From positions 1 to 26,310 of the IMG/VR virus record IMGVR_UViG_3300025120_000459: 26,310 nucleotides of DNA. One strand, written 5' to 3'. Shown here in pieces: positions 14,801 to 22,482 of the stretch. This stretch comes from a virus. The translations under genes were made by a program, and so were the position numbers. Within the stretch, counting starts at the first letter, position 1; every line of letters starts with the position of its first letter. Below the pieces are notes generated by a model. It did not search any database. It worked only from the letters and a program-made list of their open reading frames with translations, and was not told where the DNA came from.

Positions 14801-15300
14801 GACCTGCTCAAGCTGAAACATCCCAACATGATTATAGTGCTTCTATAGAATCTGGGTTCATTAGTGGGGGGCAAGGAGGAGCATTTGATGCTATAAATTT
14901 TCCAACTTCTTCTAAAGAATTTATAAATGGAGTTTCCCCTCAAGTTACTCAAAGTTGGGTTTATGATGTTGACACTCCTTATGGTATAGCGGCCTTTACT
15001 CAGTCTTCTCAAGAGGAATTTTATGATGGAGAATTTAGTGGCAGTGAATTTACTGCTTCTTCGGGAGAATTAAATCCATCAAATACAAGTAAAAAAGCTA
15101 ATGTAATAGAAATAAATTATGATGTATTTTTCTTTAGTAGTAGTACTTCTCCTTTACCTCCATTTCAAAGTGCTTTCCAAGGTCCTCTACAAGGGGAATT
15201 ATATTTATGGTACGATACTGGAAGTTTCTTAAGTACGGGGGAGGGAAGTTCTCCTCAAGGTCAAATTCAACAACTCCCTAACGCATTAGGCGGAGGATAA
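11791..15300 (+). CDS. Large baseplate/tail structural protein with lectin-like domain (1169 aa)
   Basis: The largest gene here. Residues 1-430 are mixed, beta-rich and Ser/Tyr/Asn-rich. Around 435-535 lies a helical region (SGYELFLNMIGQHFDIVYSY, LRGAGLKLY). Around 540-580 is YKRLYHNLPYLLKKKGTVEG followed by LRALINCFGIPDTILRISEF, a signature I associate with large wedge/tail proteins of T4-like aquatic phages and P2 gpI-like tail proteins. Residues ~615-770 look like a LamG/concanavalin-type beta-sandwich (ISFRFKYISGALP, GEWWTVGVGKTKL, AFQELRLYSKATTDSQFNDL), which in other proteins binds glycans. The C-terminal ~300 residues are less structured. Position fits a gp7-like wedge role, but I cannot prove that homology. 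The ATG lies within the preceding gene. Confidence 0.8.
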   Translation: MITLTPLNNPEGAIQQEYSSSQEALIPVVDSTSEFNPVTDQVIFSVETVTGELLQSGKVSNFTIRNYENTSNEDQISSVVVFPIRDLQNSGYNIGVYNVYYNFYRTTLKSDEYKYFIQEISPTRTELRLSANNVSSEEINLLVEEFKSTLEGKAFKDFYININGSYYIANNITIDSTSVPSTILVKLYQPLPPSILVNSQLQVVLETAETVGYSLNLPPKPITVEEDIVYLKGPNFNYQISDQINNSTELKNYDSLVEISQLSSSYNELENILNEKGININIDYTEFANFVQYSSAEERLLNFYYKVGQIEGYNNSINSINTITGSTSSSLQISASRGTYEAQITDIIQNFDGYENYLYYTSGSLSYPKSNANQPYLLQSTGSTEVLNWLGSKDEATSEYGGRIFSASQYDNENQDSLINTIPDYLRNDSDNSGYELFLNMIGQHFDIVYSYINTITERYNGDNRLDFGISKDLVSDALRGAGLKLYQNNFSSDDLYASLLGVNGSGSLLAPTGSEVIETYISASNVAIPLNNVNKGTYKRLYHNLPYLLKKKGTVEGLRALINCFGIPDTILRISEFGGKDKTNSNDWDYQQSKFNYGLTGTDVTLSATALNSAFDGGLNDISFRFKYISGALPPNGNVLIAGTIGSENINLQYAGGGMVSASYSGSIVSQSVYDGVFRVGSNEVTASFFNGEWWTVGVGKTKLRTGTKIYNGNDGFKIGFTTSSVGPSLTYGTGMTLVGADSKLAFQELRLYSKATTDSQFNDLVMNPLSIEGNSFTSSKDELAFRAPLGAELDTGNNALSTNYSSIHPAITGSSVTQSFSANSNYQFVNGAVTYISNSEFIYYDQPAVGIKNRISEKIRTQSKVLPEVGNTLSSYRSIQQNYPQSSSNYTKDINYVEIAFSPQNEINDDINNSFGYFDIGEYIGDPKQFNSSSYSYPDLDKLRNDYFDKYSKNYNWKDYIRLIKYFDNSLFKMVQDFVPASSGLASGVVIKQHLLERNKQRPAQAETSQHDYSASIESGFISGGQGGAFDAINFPTSSKEFINGVSPQVTQSWVYDVDTPYGIAAFTQSSQEEFYDGEFSGSEFTASSGELNPSNTSKKANVIEINYDVFFFSSSTSPLPPFQSAFQGPLQGELYLWYDTGSFLSTGEGSSPQGQIQQLPNALGGG

Positions 15301-15312
15301 AAAATAAATTAA

Positions 15313-16329
15313 ATGGCAACACCACCACCAGATAATCCTAATTATGGTCAAGTTTTTACTAAAGGGATAAAGTATATTAAGATTAATAAACTTGATAAAG
15401 ATGGAGAAGATTTTGGACCTCAATTAGCTATTGCCGATAGTCTTAATCTTAAATATCCTGATATTGGGAATGTTCAATACAATATATTAACTACACAAGA
15501 TCAAGGAGGGCACTATTTAATGGGGGTAGTTGCTAATGAAAATACATCTTCTCTTAATGAAATTAGAAATTGGGATTTAGATTTAGCTAGAGGTACTTTA
15601 AGTAAAACCTTAAACCCTTTTGATGTAGCTGTATGGAATAACGCTAACGACTCGGGATTATATGTTATAGGAGCTAATCCCCAAAATTATTACAACGATG
15701 CTACAGATGTATACACCTTAAACGCTCCTAACATCCCTGTATCTGTAACATCTAGTATCCAGGTAAGTAATTTTAGTGGATTTGGTGGTAATTATTTTTC
15801 TTTATTAGTTCCTACCCAATCCATAGATGCCTTTATAGAAGGATTTGATTATACTCAATTTGATCAATTAGGAATTCAAGTTTTAAATACTATACCTGTT
15901 AGTGCAAATGGTTTAGCCTCAGCTCAAAATATATTTAATGCCACATCAGGGGGTCCATGTTTCTTTGCGGGTATGTATATAGCTTTTAGTGGAGCTATTA
16001 CTTTAATCCAAACCCAAATAAATTTTAACCAATCTATTGCTGCAAATAGCACCAATAATGATATAATAATAAACATTAACCCAGAAATTGGTAATTTTGA
16101 ATATTCTGATTTTAATGCTACATTAGGGAATGCTAGTTTTCCTCAATTTTCTTCAGTATTTCAAAAGATAGATTATTCTAGTAACCAAGGACTTACTCCT
16201 ATTAATTTAGGTTTAATTATTAGTGGATCTGCTCCTAGAGCTACAGTTCAAGACTCTAACTATTCTCAAAATGGGTGGTCTAATGGAAGATATAAAGGGA
16301 GTAAAGTCAGTTCAATAGATTTTAATTAA
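15313..16329 (+). CDS. Tail/baseplate structural protein, family unknown (338 aa)
   Basis: A beta-rich protein low in Cys and rich in Asn, Gly, Ser and Phe. It starts MATPPPDNPNYGQVFTKGIK and has several strand-turn segments (IKYIKINKLDKDGEDFG, QYNILTTQDQGGHYLMGVV). Near its end, QDSNYSQNGWSNGRYKGSK forms a Tyr/Gly/Arg motif that I associate with structural proteins of related aquatic phages. I see no enzymatic motif. A 12-base gap separates it from the large upstream gene and a 6-base gap from the following gene, so it likely belongs to the same transcript. The exact position in the virion is not known. Confidence 0.75.
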   Translation: MATPPPDNPNYGQVFTKGIKYIKINKLDKDGEDFGPQLAIADSLNLKYPDIGNVQYNILTTQDQGGHYLMGVVANENTSSLNEIRNWDLDLARGTLSKTLNPFDVAVWNNANDSGLYVIGANPQNYYNDATDVYTLNAPNIPVSVTSSIQVSNFSGFGGNYFSLLVPTQSIDAFIEGFDYTQFDQLGIQVLNTIPVSANGLASAQNIFNATSGGPCFFAGMYIAFSGAITLIQTQINFNQSIAANSTNNDIIININPEIGNFEYSDFNATLGNASFPQFSSVFQKIDYSSNQGLTPINLGLIISGSAPRATVQDSNYSQNGWSNGRYKGSKVSSIDFN

Positions 16330-16335
16330 TAAGAC

Positions 16336-17793
16336 ATGCCAACACAAGCTATAGCACAACAAACCCCATCCCCTCAAGCAACAAGTTTAGAGCAGGAACA
16401 GTTAAATAATTTTTTAGGTCCTGTTAATGGTGCTTTAGGTGGGTTACCTGTTGCCGAAAGAACCAGTGAATATTTTGCAGTATATACAGGAGCAGGAGGA
16501 ACAGGTCCCGAAATTATAGATCAAACTGCTGTTTTTATTAGTTATTTAGTAGATGCTAAAGGTAATTTAAGTAAACCTTCAACAGAATATGTTTCTCTTG
16601 ATAATTTAATTCAAAATTTTGAAGTTGGGAAAAATGTTGTCCTTAGAAATAGTACTCCTTCGAATTCAAGTGGTAATATTTTTGGAAAACAAAAGATAAC
16701 AGGTATAGGAAGACAAGTTCCAATTTTGTATTCTGCAACTGGGTCTACTGCCGGGGCTAATATTGATACATTAAATTTTGATGGCAGTCTTAACCAATCA
16801 ACCCCTAATATGTTAGGGAATATGACTAAACCAAATATTAACCCTGATAGTAGTTATGCTGACTATCAAACTATTACTGGGTATAGTACTCCTACTATAG
16901 AACCTGACCCTTTAGTGGCAACATATAATAATACAAATGGAACATATTCTGTAATTAGCAATGGATTAGGGGATGTTCAATTTTTTAAAATTAAAATTTT
17001 AGCACAAATTTCAAATAATAATGATGATGATAGTTTTGCTGTAGATTTTAGCATTAGAAGAGATGGTAGTGAAGTAGCAACTAAAAGCTATACAGTTCCT
17101 GATGATGATTCATTAAATATTGCTAATGGGAATGATCCATTTGAATTTTTTGTTTTTGGAAATGGTTTAGCTGGTAACCCAGTTTTTGATGTTCAAGTAA
17201 GATTCCCTAATGGTGGAATTGATAATTTGTTTATTGATTTTATTCGACTACAAGTTTCTGCTCAAAGTCCACTACCTGGATTTCCTGATGCTGTCCCCCC
17301 TTACTGGTCTACTGGGAGTGATTCTACTAATTTATATTTAACTGCTTCTGCAGAACTTTCTGAAAATTATACTAACATCCAAAATTCACAACCCGTTACA
17401 GATTTAGCGAGTGCTAATGATTTTAACCTTTCTGATATTAATGTACCTTTTGAAGTGAAGATTGGTGACAGAATAAGATTTGAATATAATATGGAAACAG
17501 ATTATATTATATATGAAATAATTGAACCAGGTGCAGATCCCGAAGGATTATTAAGATTAAAATTAAATCAACGCGTACCTGATACAGTCAATAGAGATAA
17601 CTTTATTCTCCACAGGGTTGATGTGAATGACCCAACCTACATAATATTAGATGTTGCCAAAAACCAATTAAGTCCTGGGAGTTCACCTTTTAAAGGTGTT
17701 ATACTTCCTGAATTTCCTACTCAAGAATTAAAAGATAATATCGATGATTTAGTTTTAGAATTAAAAGATAAAGGAATATTAGCCGATAGCTAA
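16336..17793 (+). CDS. Tail/baseplate structural protein, family unknown (485 aa)
   Basis: After a Gln/Pro-rich opening (PTQAIAQQTPSPQATSLEQE), the N-terminal domain has strands typical of baseplate or collar proteins (IIDQTAVFISYLVDAKGNLS, LIQNFEVGKNVVLRN, KQKITGIGRQVPILYSATGS). The middle (~200-310) is a beta-sandwich-like region (DVQFFKIKILAQIS, DDDSFAVDFSIRRDGSEV), possibly a carbohydrate-binding or jelly-roll fold. The C-terminal part returns to mixed structure (IGDRIRFEYNMETDYIIYEI) and a final helix. I cannot name the family. The following 45-base gap contains two ATATTTATA motifs, so this gene probably ends a block. Confidence 0.75.
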   Translation: MPTQAIAQQTPSPQATSLEQEQLNNFLGPVNGALGGLPVAERTSEYFAVYTGAGGTGPEIIDQTAVFISYLVDAKGNLSKPSTEYVSLDNLIQNFEVGKNVVLRNSTPSNSSGNIFGKQKITGIGRQVPILYSATGSTAGANIDTLNFDGSLNQSTPNMLGNMTKPNINPDSSYADYQTITGYSTPTIEPDPLVATYNNTNGTYSVISNGLGDVQFFKIKILAQISNNNDDDSFAVDFSIRRDGSEVATKSYTVPDDDSLNIANGNDPFEFFVFGNGLAGNPVFDVQVRFPNGGIDNLFIDFIRLQVSAQSPLPGFPDAVPPYWSTGSDSTNLYLTASAELSENYTNIQNSQPVTDLASANDFNLSDINVPFEVKIGDRIRFEYNMETDYIIYEIIEPGADPEGLLRLKLNQRVPDTVNRDNFILHRVDVNDPTYIILDVAKNQLSPGSSPFKGVILPEFPTQELKDNIDDLVLELKDKGILADS

Positions 17794-17811
17794 TAGAAAA
17801 ATAAAATAATA

Positions 17812-17820
17812 ATATTTATA
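17812..17820 (+). promoter_or_regulatory. ATATTTATA motif, upstream copy of a tandem pair
   Basis: ATATTTATA with core TATTTATA at 17813-17820. The second copy begins 14 bases later. The pair lies in the 45-base gap before the gene at 17839, one of the longest gaps in the structural region. Confidence 0.4.
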
Positions 17821-17825
17821 GCCAC

Positions 17826-17835
17826 ATATTTATAA
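17826..17835 (+). promoter_or_regulatory. ATATTTATAA motif, start-proximal copy of a tandem pair
   Basis: ATATTTATAA with core TATTTATA at 17827-17834, four bases before the ATG at 17839. This spacing equals that before 7622 and is one base longer than before 2573. Confidence 0.45.
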
Positions 17836-17838
17836 CCC

Positions 17839-18498
17839 ATGGGATATTTAAACAATTCAGTAGTAACAGTAGATGCCATCTTAACAAATAAAGGCAGAGA
17901 ACTCTTAGCAAGAGGAGATGGTTCTTTTAGAATCACTCAATTCGCTCTTTCAGATGATGAAGTAGATTATACATTATATAATCCTACCCACCCTTCAGGA
18001 AGTGCCTTTTATGGTCAGGCTATAGAAAATATGCCTTTACTTGAAGCTTTTCCTGAGACTACTCAAAATTTAAGGTATAAATTAGTAACTTTACCTAGAG
18101 GTACTGCGAAAATGCCTGTACTTGATGTAGGATTTGCTTCTATTACCTTAAAACAAGGAGCATCTTTAGCTATTACTCCTCAAACTTTAAATTATTTAGG
18201 TAATAATCAAGTATTTGAAGCCAATGGTTATACCGTTACTATAGCGGATGTTAGAGTATTAAACACCTTTAATGGTGTAGGTATTCAAACTGAAGAAGCT
18301 ACTCAATTAAACCAAACTGAAACTTTAGGTACAAATGTATCTAAAACTGTTGTAGGTACTACTATTAATTTAACTGCTACTACTGTTAATACTTTATTTG
18401 GTACTAGTACTGAATTAAATACCTCACTTCAATTAGTAGGTAGAGATAGTGGAGCACGAATTACAGTCCCAGTAAAAATAACAAAAACTAACTCATAA
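17839..18498 (+). CDS. Conserved virion structural protein (219 aa)
   Basis: The N-terminal half has a strongly patterned sequence (NNSVVTVDAILTNKGRELLA, then ITQFALSDDEVDYTLYNPTH, then YGQAIENMPLLEAFPE) that I recognise as a recurrent structural protein of T4-like aquatic phages, without a defined function. The C-terminal ~100 residues are Thr/Val-rich beta strands (VGTTINLTATTVNTLFGTST). There is no signal peptide or Cys. It follows the tandem ATATTTATA pair and is coupled to the next gene by TAATG, so it probably opens the fibre block. A neck, collar or fibre-attachment role is inference from the position. Confidence 0.8.
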   Translation: MGYLNNSVVTVDAILTNKGRELLARGDGSFRITQFALSDDEVDYTLYNPTHPSGSAFYGQAIENMPLLEAFPETTQNLRYKLVTLPRGTAKMPVLDVGFASITLKQGASLAITPQTLNYLGNNQVFEANGYTVTIADVRVLNTFNGVGIQTEEATQLNQTETLGTNVSKTVVGTTINLTATTVNTLFGTSTELNTSLQLVGRDSGARITVPVKITKTNS

Positions 18499-19541
18499 TG
18501 TCATTTAAAAGATTAGATCCAGATGATTTCTTAATTAGTGCAGAGAGCATTACTGCAGGAGCTTGGACTGGTAATTCCCCAACTTTAACTCAATTTTTTA
18601 CTTCTTCAGTACAAGCGTCATCTACTAGTGGAAATTATTATTTAAGTGTTTTTCAAGATGTATCTACTACAGTAGGTTCTGAAGTGCAGTTTAATATTGC
18701 ATTTGGGGATGCTAATGGATCTGGGTCAGTTTTGTATGACGCAGGTATTAATGGAAAATCCTATACATCTACTGTGTTTGGTCAATGGCAAAATATTGTT
18801 TTAGGTGATGAAAATAATGATTTTATATTTGGTGGACATGCTCCTACTCAACAAAGTTTTTATGCCATTACAGTTGATAGATCTAAATTTAAAGGGAGCA
18901 TATTCCCAGGTACTTTAGATTTAAGAATTCAAAGTTCCAGTGCTTTTAATTTACGATTAACAGAGAATAGTAAAGATGTCTCTACTGTAACCTTTAATGA
19001 AGCAGGTAGAGTTTTCCAAATCGTCTCAGGATCAAATGGAGAAGCAGTAGGATCAGGACCAACTCCTTCAGGTGCGGTTGCTAATGGTATGACAGCATCA
19101 GGTTCTTATGGATTATTTCTACCAGATATTGGAACTATACTTTTAAATGCAGCTGCCCTAGATTTACCAGGTAGTGCTGGTGGAGCCGAAATAGGGACTT
19201 TATTAAATTCTAATACAGCGGATAATAATGCGGGGCGATTATTTAGTCGTATAAACTCTGCTGGGAATTTTACTTTAAATAGTCAAGAAAATGTAACTTC
19301 GGATTTTGTCTTTGTAAGAGCTAGAAACTCAGAATTTAATTATTCAGCAAATCCATCATTTATTTCGGGGTCTACAGGTGAAGTAATCTATAATGATTTT
19401 ATAAATGCCCCCCAAACCTTTATTTCTACCATAGGAATGTATAATGATTCTAATGAATTATTAGCAGTAGCTAAATTAAGTAAGCCTCTTAAAAAAGACT
19501 TTACTAAAGAAGCCCTTGTTAGAGTTAAGTTAGACTTCTAA
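18498..19541 (+). CDS. Tail/fibre structural protein, paralogue A (347 aa)
   Basis: A beta-rich protein starting MSFKRLDPDDFLISAESITA. The middle (residues ~170-230) is Gly/Ser/Ala-rich, with a SYGLFLPDIGTILLNAAALD segment. The C-terminal ~75 residues (FVRARNSEFNYSANPSFISG...FISTIGMYNDSNELLAVAKL) clearly resemble the C-terminus of the next gene (LRANEYNYSLNPSLL...ITTVGLYNENQELIAVGKLA). The two are adjacent duplicates with divergent N-terminal regions. The start overlaps the preceding stop (TAATG). A tail-fibre-connector or collar function is likely but not shown by sequence. Confidence 0.75.
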   Translation: MSFKRLDPDDFLISAESITAGAWTGNSPTLTQFFTSSVQASSTSGNYYLSVFQDVSTTVGSEVQFNIAFGDANGSGSVLYDAGINGKSYTSTVFGQWQNIVLGDENNDFIFGGHAPTQQSFYAITVDRSKFKGSIFPGTLDLRIQSSSAFNLRLTENSKDVSTVTFNEAGRVFQIVSGSNGEAVGSGPTPSGAVANGMTASGSYGLFLPDIGTILLNAAALDLPGSAGGAEIGTLLNSNTADNNAGRLFSRINSAGNFTLNSQENVTSDFVFVRARNSEFNYSANPSFISGSTGEVIYNDFINAPQTFISTIGMYNDSNELLAVAKLSKPLKKDFTKEALVRVKLDF

Positions 19542-19544
19542 TGA

Positions 19545-20570
19545 ATGAGTTATTTAAAACCCCTCAACAGTACCGATATAGTAATAACCCCTTTTGAGGT
19601 TAGTAAGGCTTTTTCTTTTATTGGGAGAACAACTGCGGTTGGAAATGGATATGGGGGTGTAAATTATGGTACTGGTACCTATGGTGATGAAACTACTACT
19701 GGGAATACTATTAATATAAATAATATAGATAGATTTTTAGCAGTAGATACTACTCAAACTAATTTTTTCGATACTAATAGTGAACCTACTACGGGATATT
19801 CAACCTCATATTATCAAAAATTAGTATTTAATTCTATTAAACAACTATATTATTCTAATTTTACAACTTCATCTTTTGGGGATTCATTAGCAACTTCAAG
19901 TTTTGTCCCAGGAGTAAATTCTGAAGGGGATAGATTAGAAGGATCTAATTCATCTAGAGGTAGATTTTATAATTTCCCTCAAACAACCTTAACAGCTAGT
20001 AGGTATTTTCCTTCTGAGTCTGGGGCTTCTTTAGGGGTATTATCAGTGCCTTCACAATTATATGGAAACTATATACAACCCAGTAGTTTTAATTTAGTAT
20101 TTGGAGACCCTGAAATTACAATAACGGATGACGGAGAAGGGAACTTATTATTAGATAATGATAATTGTGGTAATATTATCTATGAACAAGGGATAGCTAT
20201 ATTAACACGAAGTGCTTCTCTTAATTCTAGTGTATTTGCTAATAATTTTGTAAGTGCTTCTAATATTAGTTGTTCATTTAATTCTTCCTTTAACATATAT
20301 GAAACCCAATATAAATGTACTCTCAGAGCTAATGAATATAATTATTCATTAAATCCTAGCTTATTAAAAAGCCATGGACAAAACAAAATACTAACTTCAG
20401 GAAGCAACGAATATAATAACTATGTAACAGGTTCTGATTTTAGTCCTTTTATAACTACTGTAGGGCTATATAATGAAAATCAAGAATTAATTGCCGTAGG
20501 AAAATTAGCTCAACCCCTTCCTACATCGCAAACCACAGATACCACCATACTTATAAACATAGATAGATAA
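19545..20570 (+). CDS. Tail/fibre structural protein, paralogue B (341 aa)
   Basis: It begins MSYLKPLNSTDIVITPFEVS. An in-frame alternative is not available at the overlapping ATG at 19541, which is in another frame. The N-terminal and middle parts are Gly/Tyr/Thr/Ser-rich (VGNGYGGVNYGTGTYGDETT) and differ from the upstream paralogue. A central helix (YYQKLVFNSIKQLYYSNF) is followed by Ser-rich loops. The segment DNCGNIIYEQGIAILTRS corresponds in position to YGLFLPDIGTILLN of the upstream protein. The C-terminus (residues ~255-341) is homologous by eye to that of the upstream gene. The two proteins probably occupy similar sites in the virion. Confidence 0.75.
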   Translation: MSYLKPLNSTDIVITPFEVSKAFSFIGRTTAVGNGYGGVNYGTGTYGDETTTGNTININNIDRFLAVDTTQTNFFDTNSEPTTGYSTSYYQKLVFNSIKQLYYSNFTTSSFGDSLATSSFVPGVNSEGDRLEGSNSSRGRFYNFPQTTLTASRYFPSESGASLGVLSVPSQLYGNYIQPSSFNLVFGDPEITITDDGEGNLLLDNDNCGNIIYEQGIAILTRSASLNSSVFANNFVSASNISCSFNSSFNIYETQYKCTLRANEYNYSLNPSLLKSHGQNKILTSGSNEYNNYVTGSDFSPFITTVGLYNENQELIAVGKLAQPLPTSQTTDTTILINIDR

Positions 20571-20574
20571 TCTC

Positions 20575-22473
20575 ATGGCAAAACAATTAAAAAAAATATT
20601 TAGCGGAGGAAGTGACGAAGTAAAACAAGCTTTTACTATAAATTCGTGGCATGTATCACAATCTGTGGATGCCCTTACAGGAGCAGACGCTTATGATATT
20701 AGTATAAGTGGTAGTTTAGAAGTTAATGGTCCACTTGATTTATTAAATCAAGCAACTACTACAGGTCAAACTAATTTTTTAGTTTTAGATGGTAATACCG
20801 TTAAGAAACAAACAGGTGGAGCTAATGGTACCTCAGGAAGTAGTGGTTCAAGTGGTACAAGTGGAGCAGCAGGCACTTCAGGTTCTTCAGGTACTTCTGG
20901 AGTATCAGTTCAAGGTGCACAGGGTGCTACTGGAGCGAGCGGATCATCTGGTTCAAGTGGGTCATCTGGTTCAAGTGGGTCATCTGGTTCTAGTGGTACA
21001 TCAGGCTCTTCAGGTACTAGTGGTAATACTTGTTATGAATACTCTGTGGTACCTAGTACTTCGGGGCAATCTACTTTAACATATTCTAGTTGTGAATGTA
21101 GTGGTGGGGATGCTACTCTTATTATATTACCTACCATAGATTGTAACTCTTCAACAGCATTTAGTGGTAATGTAGGATATCCTGTCCAACAACCTATTAA
21201 TTTTGGAACAGATACAGGTAGTGTAGTTATAGCATGTGGTGCTTTTAGTGTTCCTGATAGATTTATTATGATTTATAATGGGCAAGTAGCTGCAGATAGC
21301 GGATATAGAGGAAGTACTACATATGACATTGGGGGAAGTAATAGAAACGATTTTACAGCATCATTATCCCAATCCTCTGATCCTGTTACAGGCCAACTAT
21401 ATCCATTTACTAACTCAGCTAATGAAAGTGATGGTTACCCAACTGTAATTTCACCAGGAAATACCAGTATTACTTTTGATAAAAGTATTTCTAATATAAC
21501 ATTTGGTGAATTAAAAGTATACGCACCTATGACTGGTACAGCTTGGAATGCTGATGTAGGATGTCCTAATGGTGCCATTCGCCCTATAGGTGATGACAAT
21601 TATAGTGCTCAAATTTTTGCTACTAGCCCCCCAACAGTATCATCTGGGGAAACGGACGTTATTATATCTTGTTTAGGAATTGCAGGATCAGTTAGTACAT
21701 TTCTTGTTCCCGCAAGTAGTGGTGGTGGATCAAGTACTGGAAATGGAAATAATGCTTATCTTAGAGCAACACAAACATCAGTATCTTTTAGTATAGATGA
21801 ATCTTTTGGTTCAACTTACGTAATTGATACAGATGTTACTACAGCTGCTCCTGCTGATAATACAATTATGATTGCTGAGAATCCCACAGCTATAGGATCG
21901 TTTAAAATTAATACAGGAAGTGCACATAATGATTTCGCACTTAATAGTACTTTAAATAATAGTGGTTCTATTAGAATTTCAACAGCGGCTTGTGATTTTA
22001 CTTTTAGCGACTTAGGTGTTGCAGAAAATGGAAGTTATATAACAGTAACTTACCAAACTAAAACACAGAACGTAGCAGGATCTTACGCAAAGAGTGCAGC
22101 AACTGTAGTTTTTGACATAAATGCTGCATGGTTTGAATATGCAGTTCCCCGAGGTTATAATGAATTAACAGTCTTAAATATGTCGGATACTATCGATACT
22201 CCATTTGTTTTAAGAGCAGGTAGTGATATGAATTTTGGAGATGATTCCATTTTAGAATTATATCAAGGTACTAATGGATCTATATTTAAACTTATGTACG
22301 CTTATGCCGAGGGTCATGCCTCTAGAAGTTTTGAAGATGGTATTAGTGGAAACGTTGTTGAAGTTACCTCATCCGCTACAGTTGGGGGATTTGCGGTTGC
22401 TAAAGTAACATGTTGGGCCTCAGGTAGTACTACTAAAGGATTATTAGGAGTTAAAGCAGATAGAATAATTTAA
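20575..22473 (+). CDS. Collagen-like tail fibre protein (632 aa)
   Basis: The N-terminal ~80 residues look like a virion-attachment region (MAKQLKKIFSGGSDEVKQAF, SISGSLEVNGPLDLL). Residues ~82-150 are Gly-X-Y triplets, almost all Gly-Ser-Ser, Gly-Thr-Ser or Gly-Ala-x, with one interruption (GVSVQ) and no Pro. This predicts a collagen-like trimeric shaft. A Cys-containing domain follows directly (TCYEYSVVPSTSGQS, SSCECSGGD), and two further beta-rich regions and a distal domain extend to the end (LELYQGTNGSIFKLMYAYAE). Distal domains of such fibres usually bind the host surface. The following gene is 9 bases away. Host recognition is inferred. Confidence 0.85.
   Translation: MAKQLKKIFSGGSDEVKQAFTINSWHVSQSVDALTGADAYDISISGSLEVNGPLDLLNQATTTGQTNFLVLDGNTVKKQTGGANGTSGSSGSSGTSGAAGTSGSSGTSGVSVQGAQGATGASGSSGSSGSSGSSGSSGSSGTSGSSGTSGNTCYEYSVVPSTSGQSTLTYSSCECSGGDATLIILPTIDCNSSTAFSGNVGYPVQQPINFGTDTGSVVIACGAFSVPDRFIMIYNGQVAADSGYRGSTTYDIGGSNRNDFTASLSQSSDPVTGQLYPFTNSANESDGYPTVISPGNTSITFDKSISNITFGELKVYAPMTGTAWNADVGCPNGAIRPIGDDNYSAQIFATSPPTVSSGETDVIISCLGIAGSVSTFLVPASSGGGSSTGNGNNAYLRATQTSVSFSIDESFGSTYVIDTDVTTAAPADNTIMIAENPTAIGSFKINTGSAHNDFALNSTLNNSGSIRISTAACDFTFSDLGVAENGSYITVTYQTKTQNVAGSYAKSAATVVFDINAAWFEYAVPRGYNELTVLNMSDTIDTPFVLRAGSDMNFGDDSILELYQGTNGSIFKLMYAYAEGHASRSFEDGISGNVVEVTSSATVGGFAVAKVTCWASGSTTKGLLGVKADRII
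20818..21024 (+). repeat. Collagen-like Gly-X-Y coding repeat
   Basis: 69 codons of Gly-X-Y triplets inside the fibre gene, with Ser and Thr dominating X and Y. The triplet frame breaks once (GVSVQ) before continuing. Serine codons vary (TCA, TCT, AGT, AGC), except in the near-identical tandem at 20941-20994. Confidence 0.85.
20941..20994 (+). repeat. 18-bp tandem repeat, three copies
   Basis: Three units of GGGTCATCTGGTTCAAGT-type sequence. Unit 1 differs at one base (GGA) and unit 3 at one base (TCTAGT). Each unit encodes GSSGSS, so gain or loss of a unit keeps the reading frame and changes fibre length by six residues. Confidence 0.85.
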
Positions 22474-22482
22474 TAATAAAAC

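Noticed and set aside
20941-20994. Possible CRISPR-like direct repeats
   Set aside because: Units are contiguous without spacers and encode Gly-Ser-Ser in frame.
20789-21079. +1-shifted frame of 96 codons over the collagen-like repeat (Val/Gln/Leu-rich)
   Set aside because: It is a by-product of the triplet-periodic repeat; the Gly-X-Y frame continues into a 632-aa protein.
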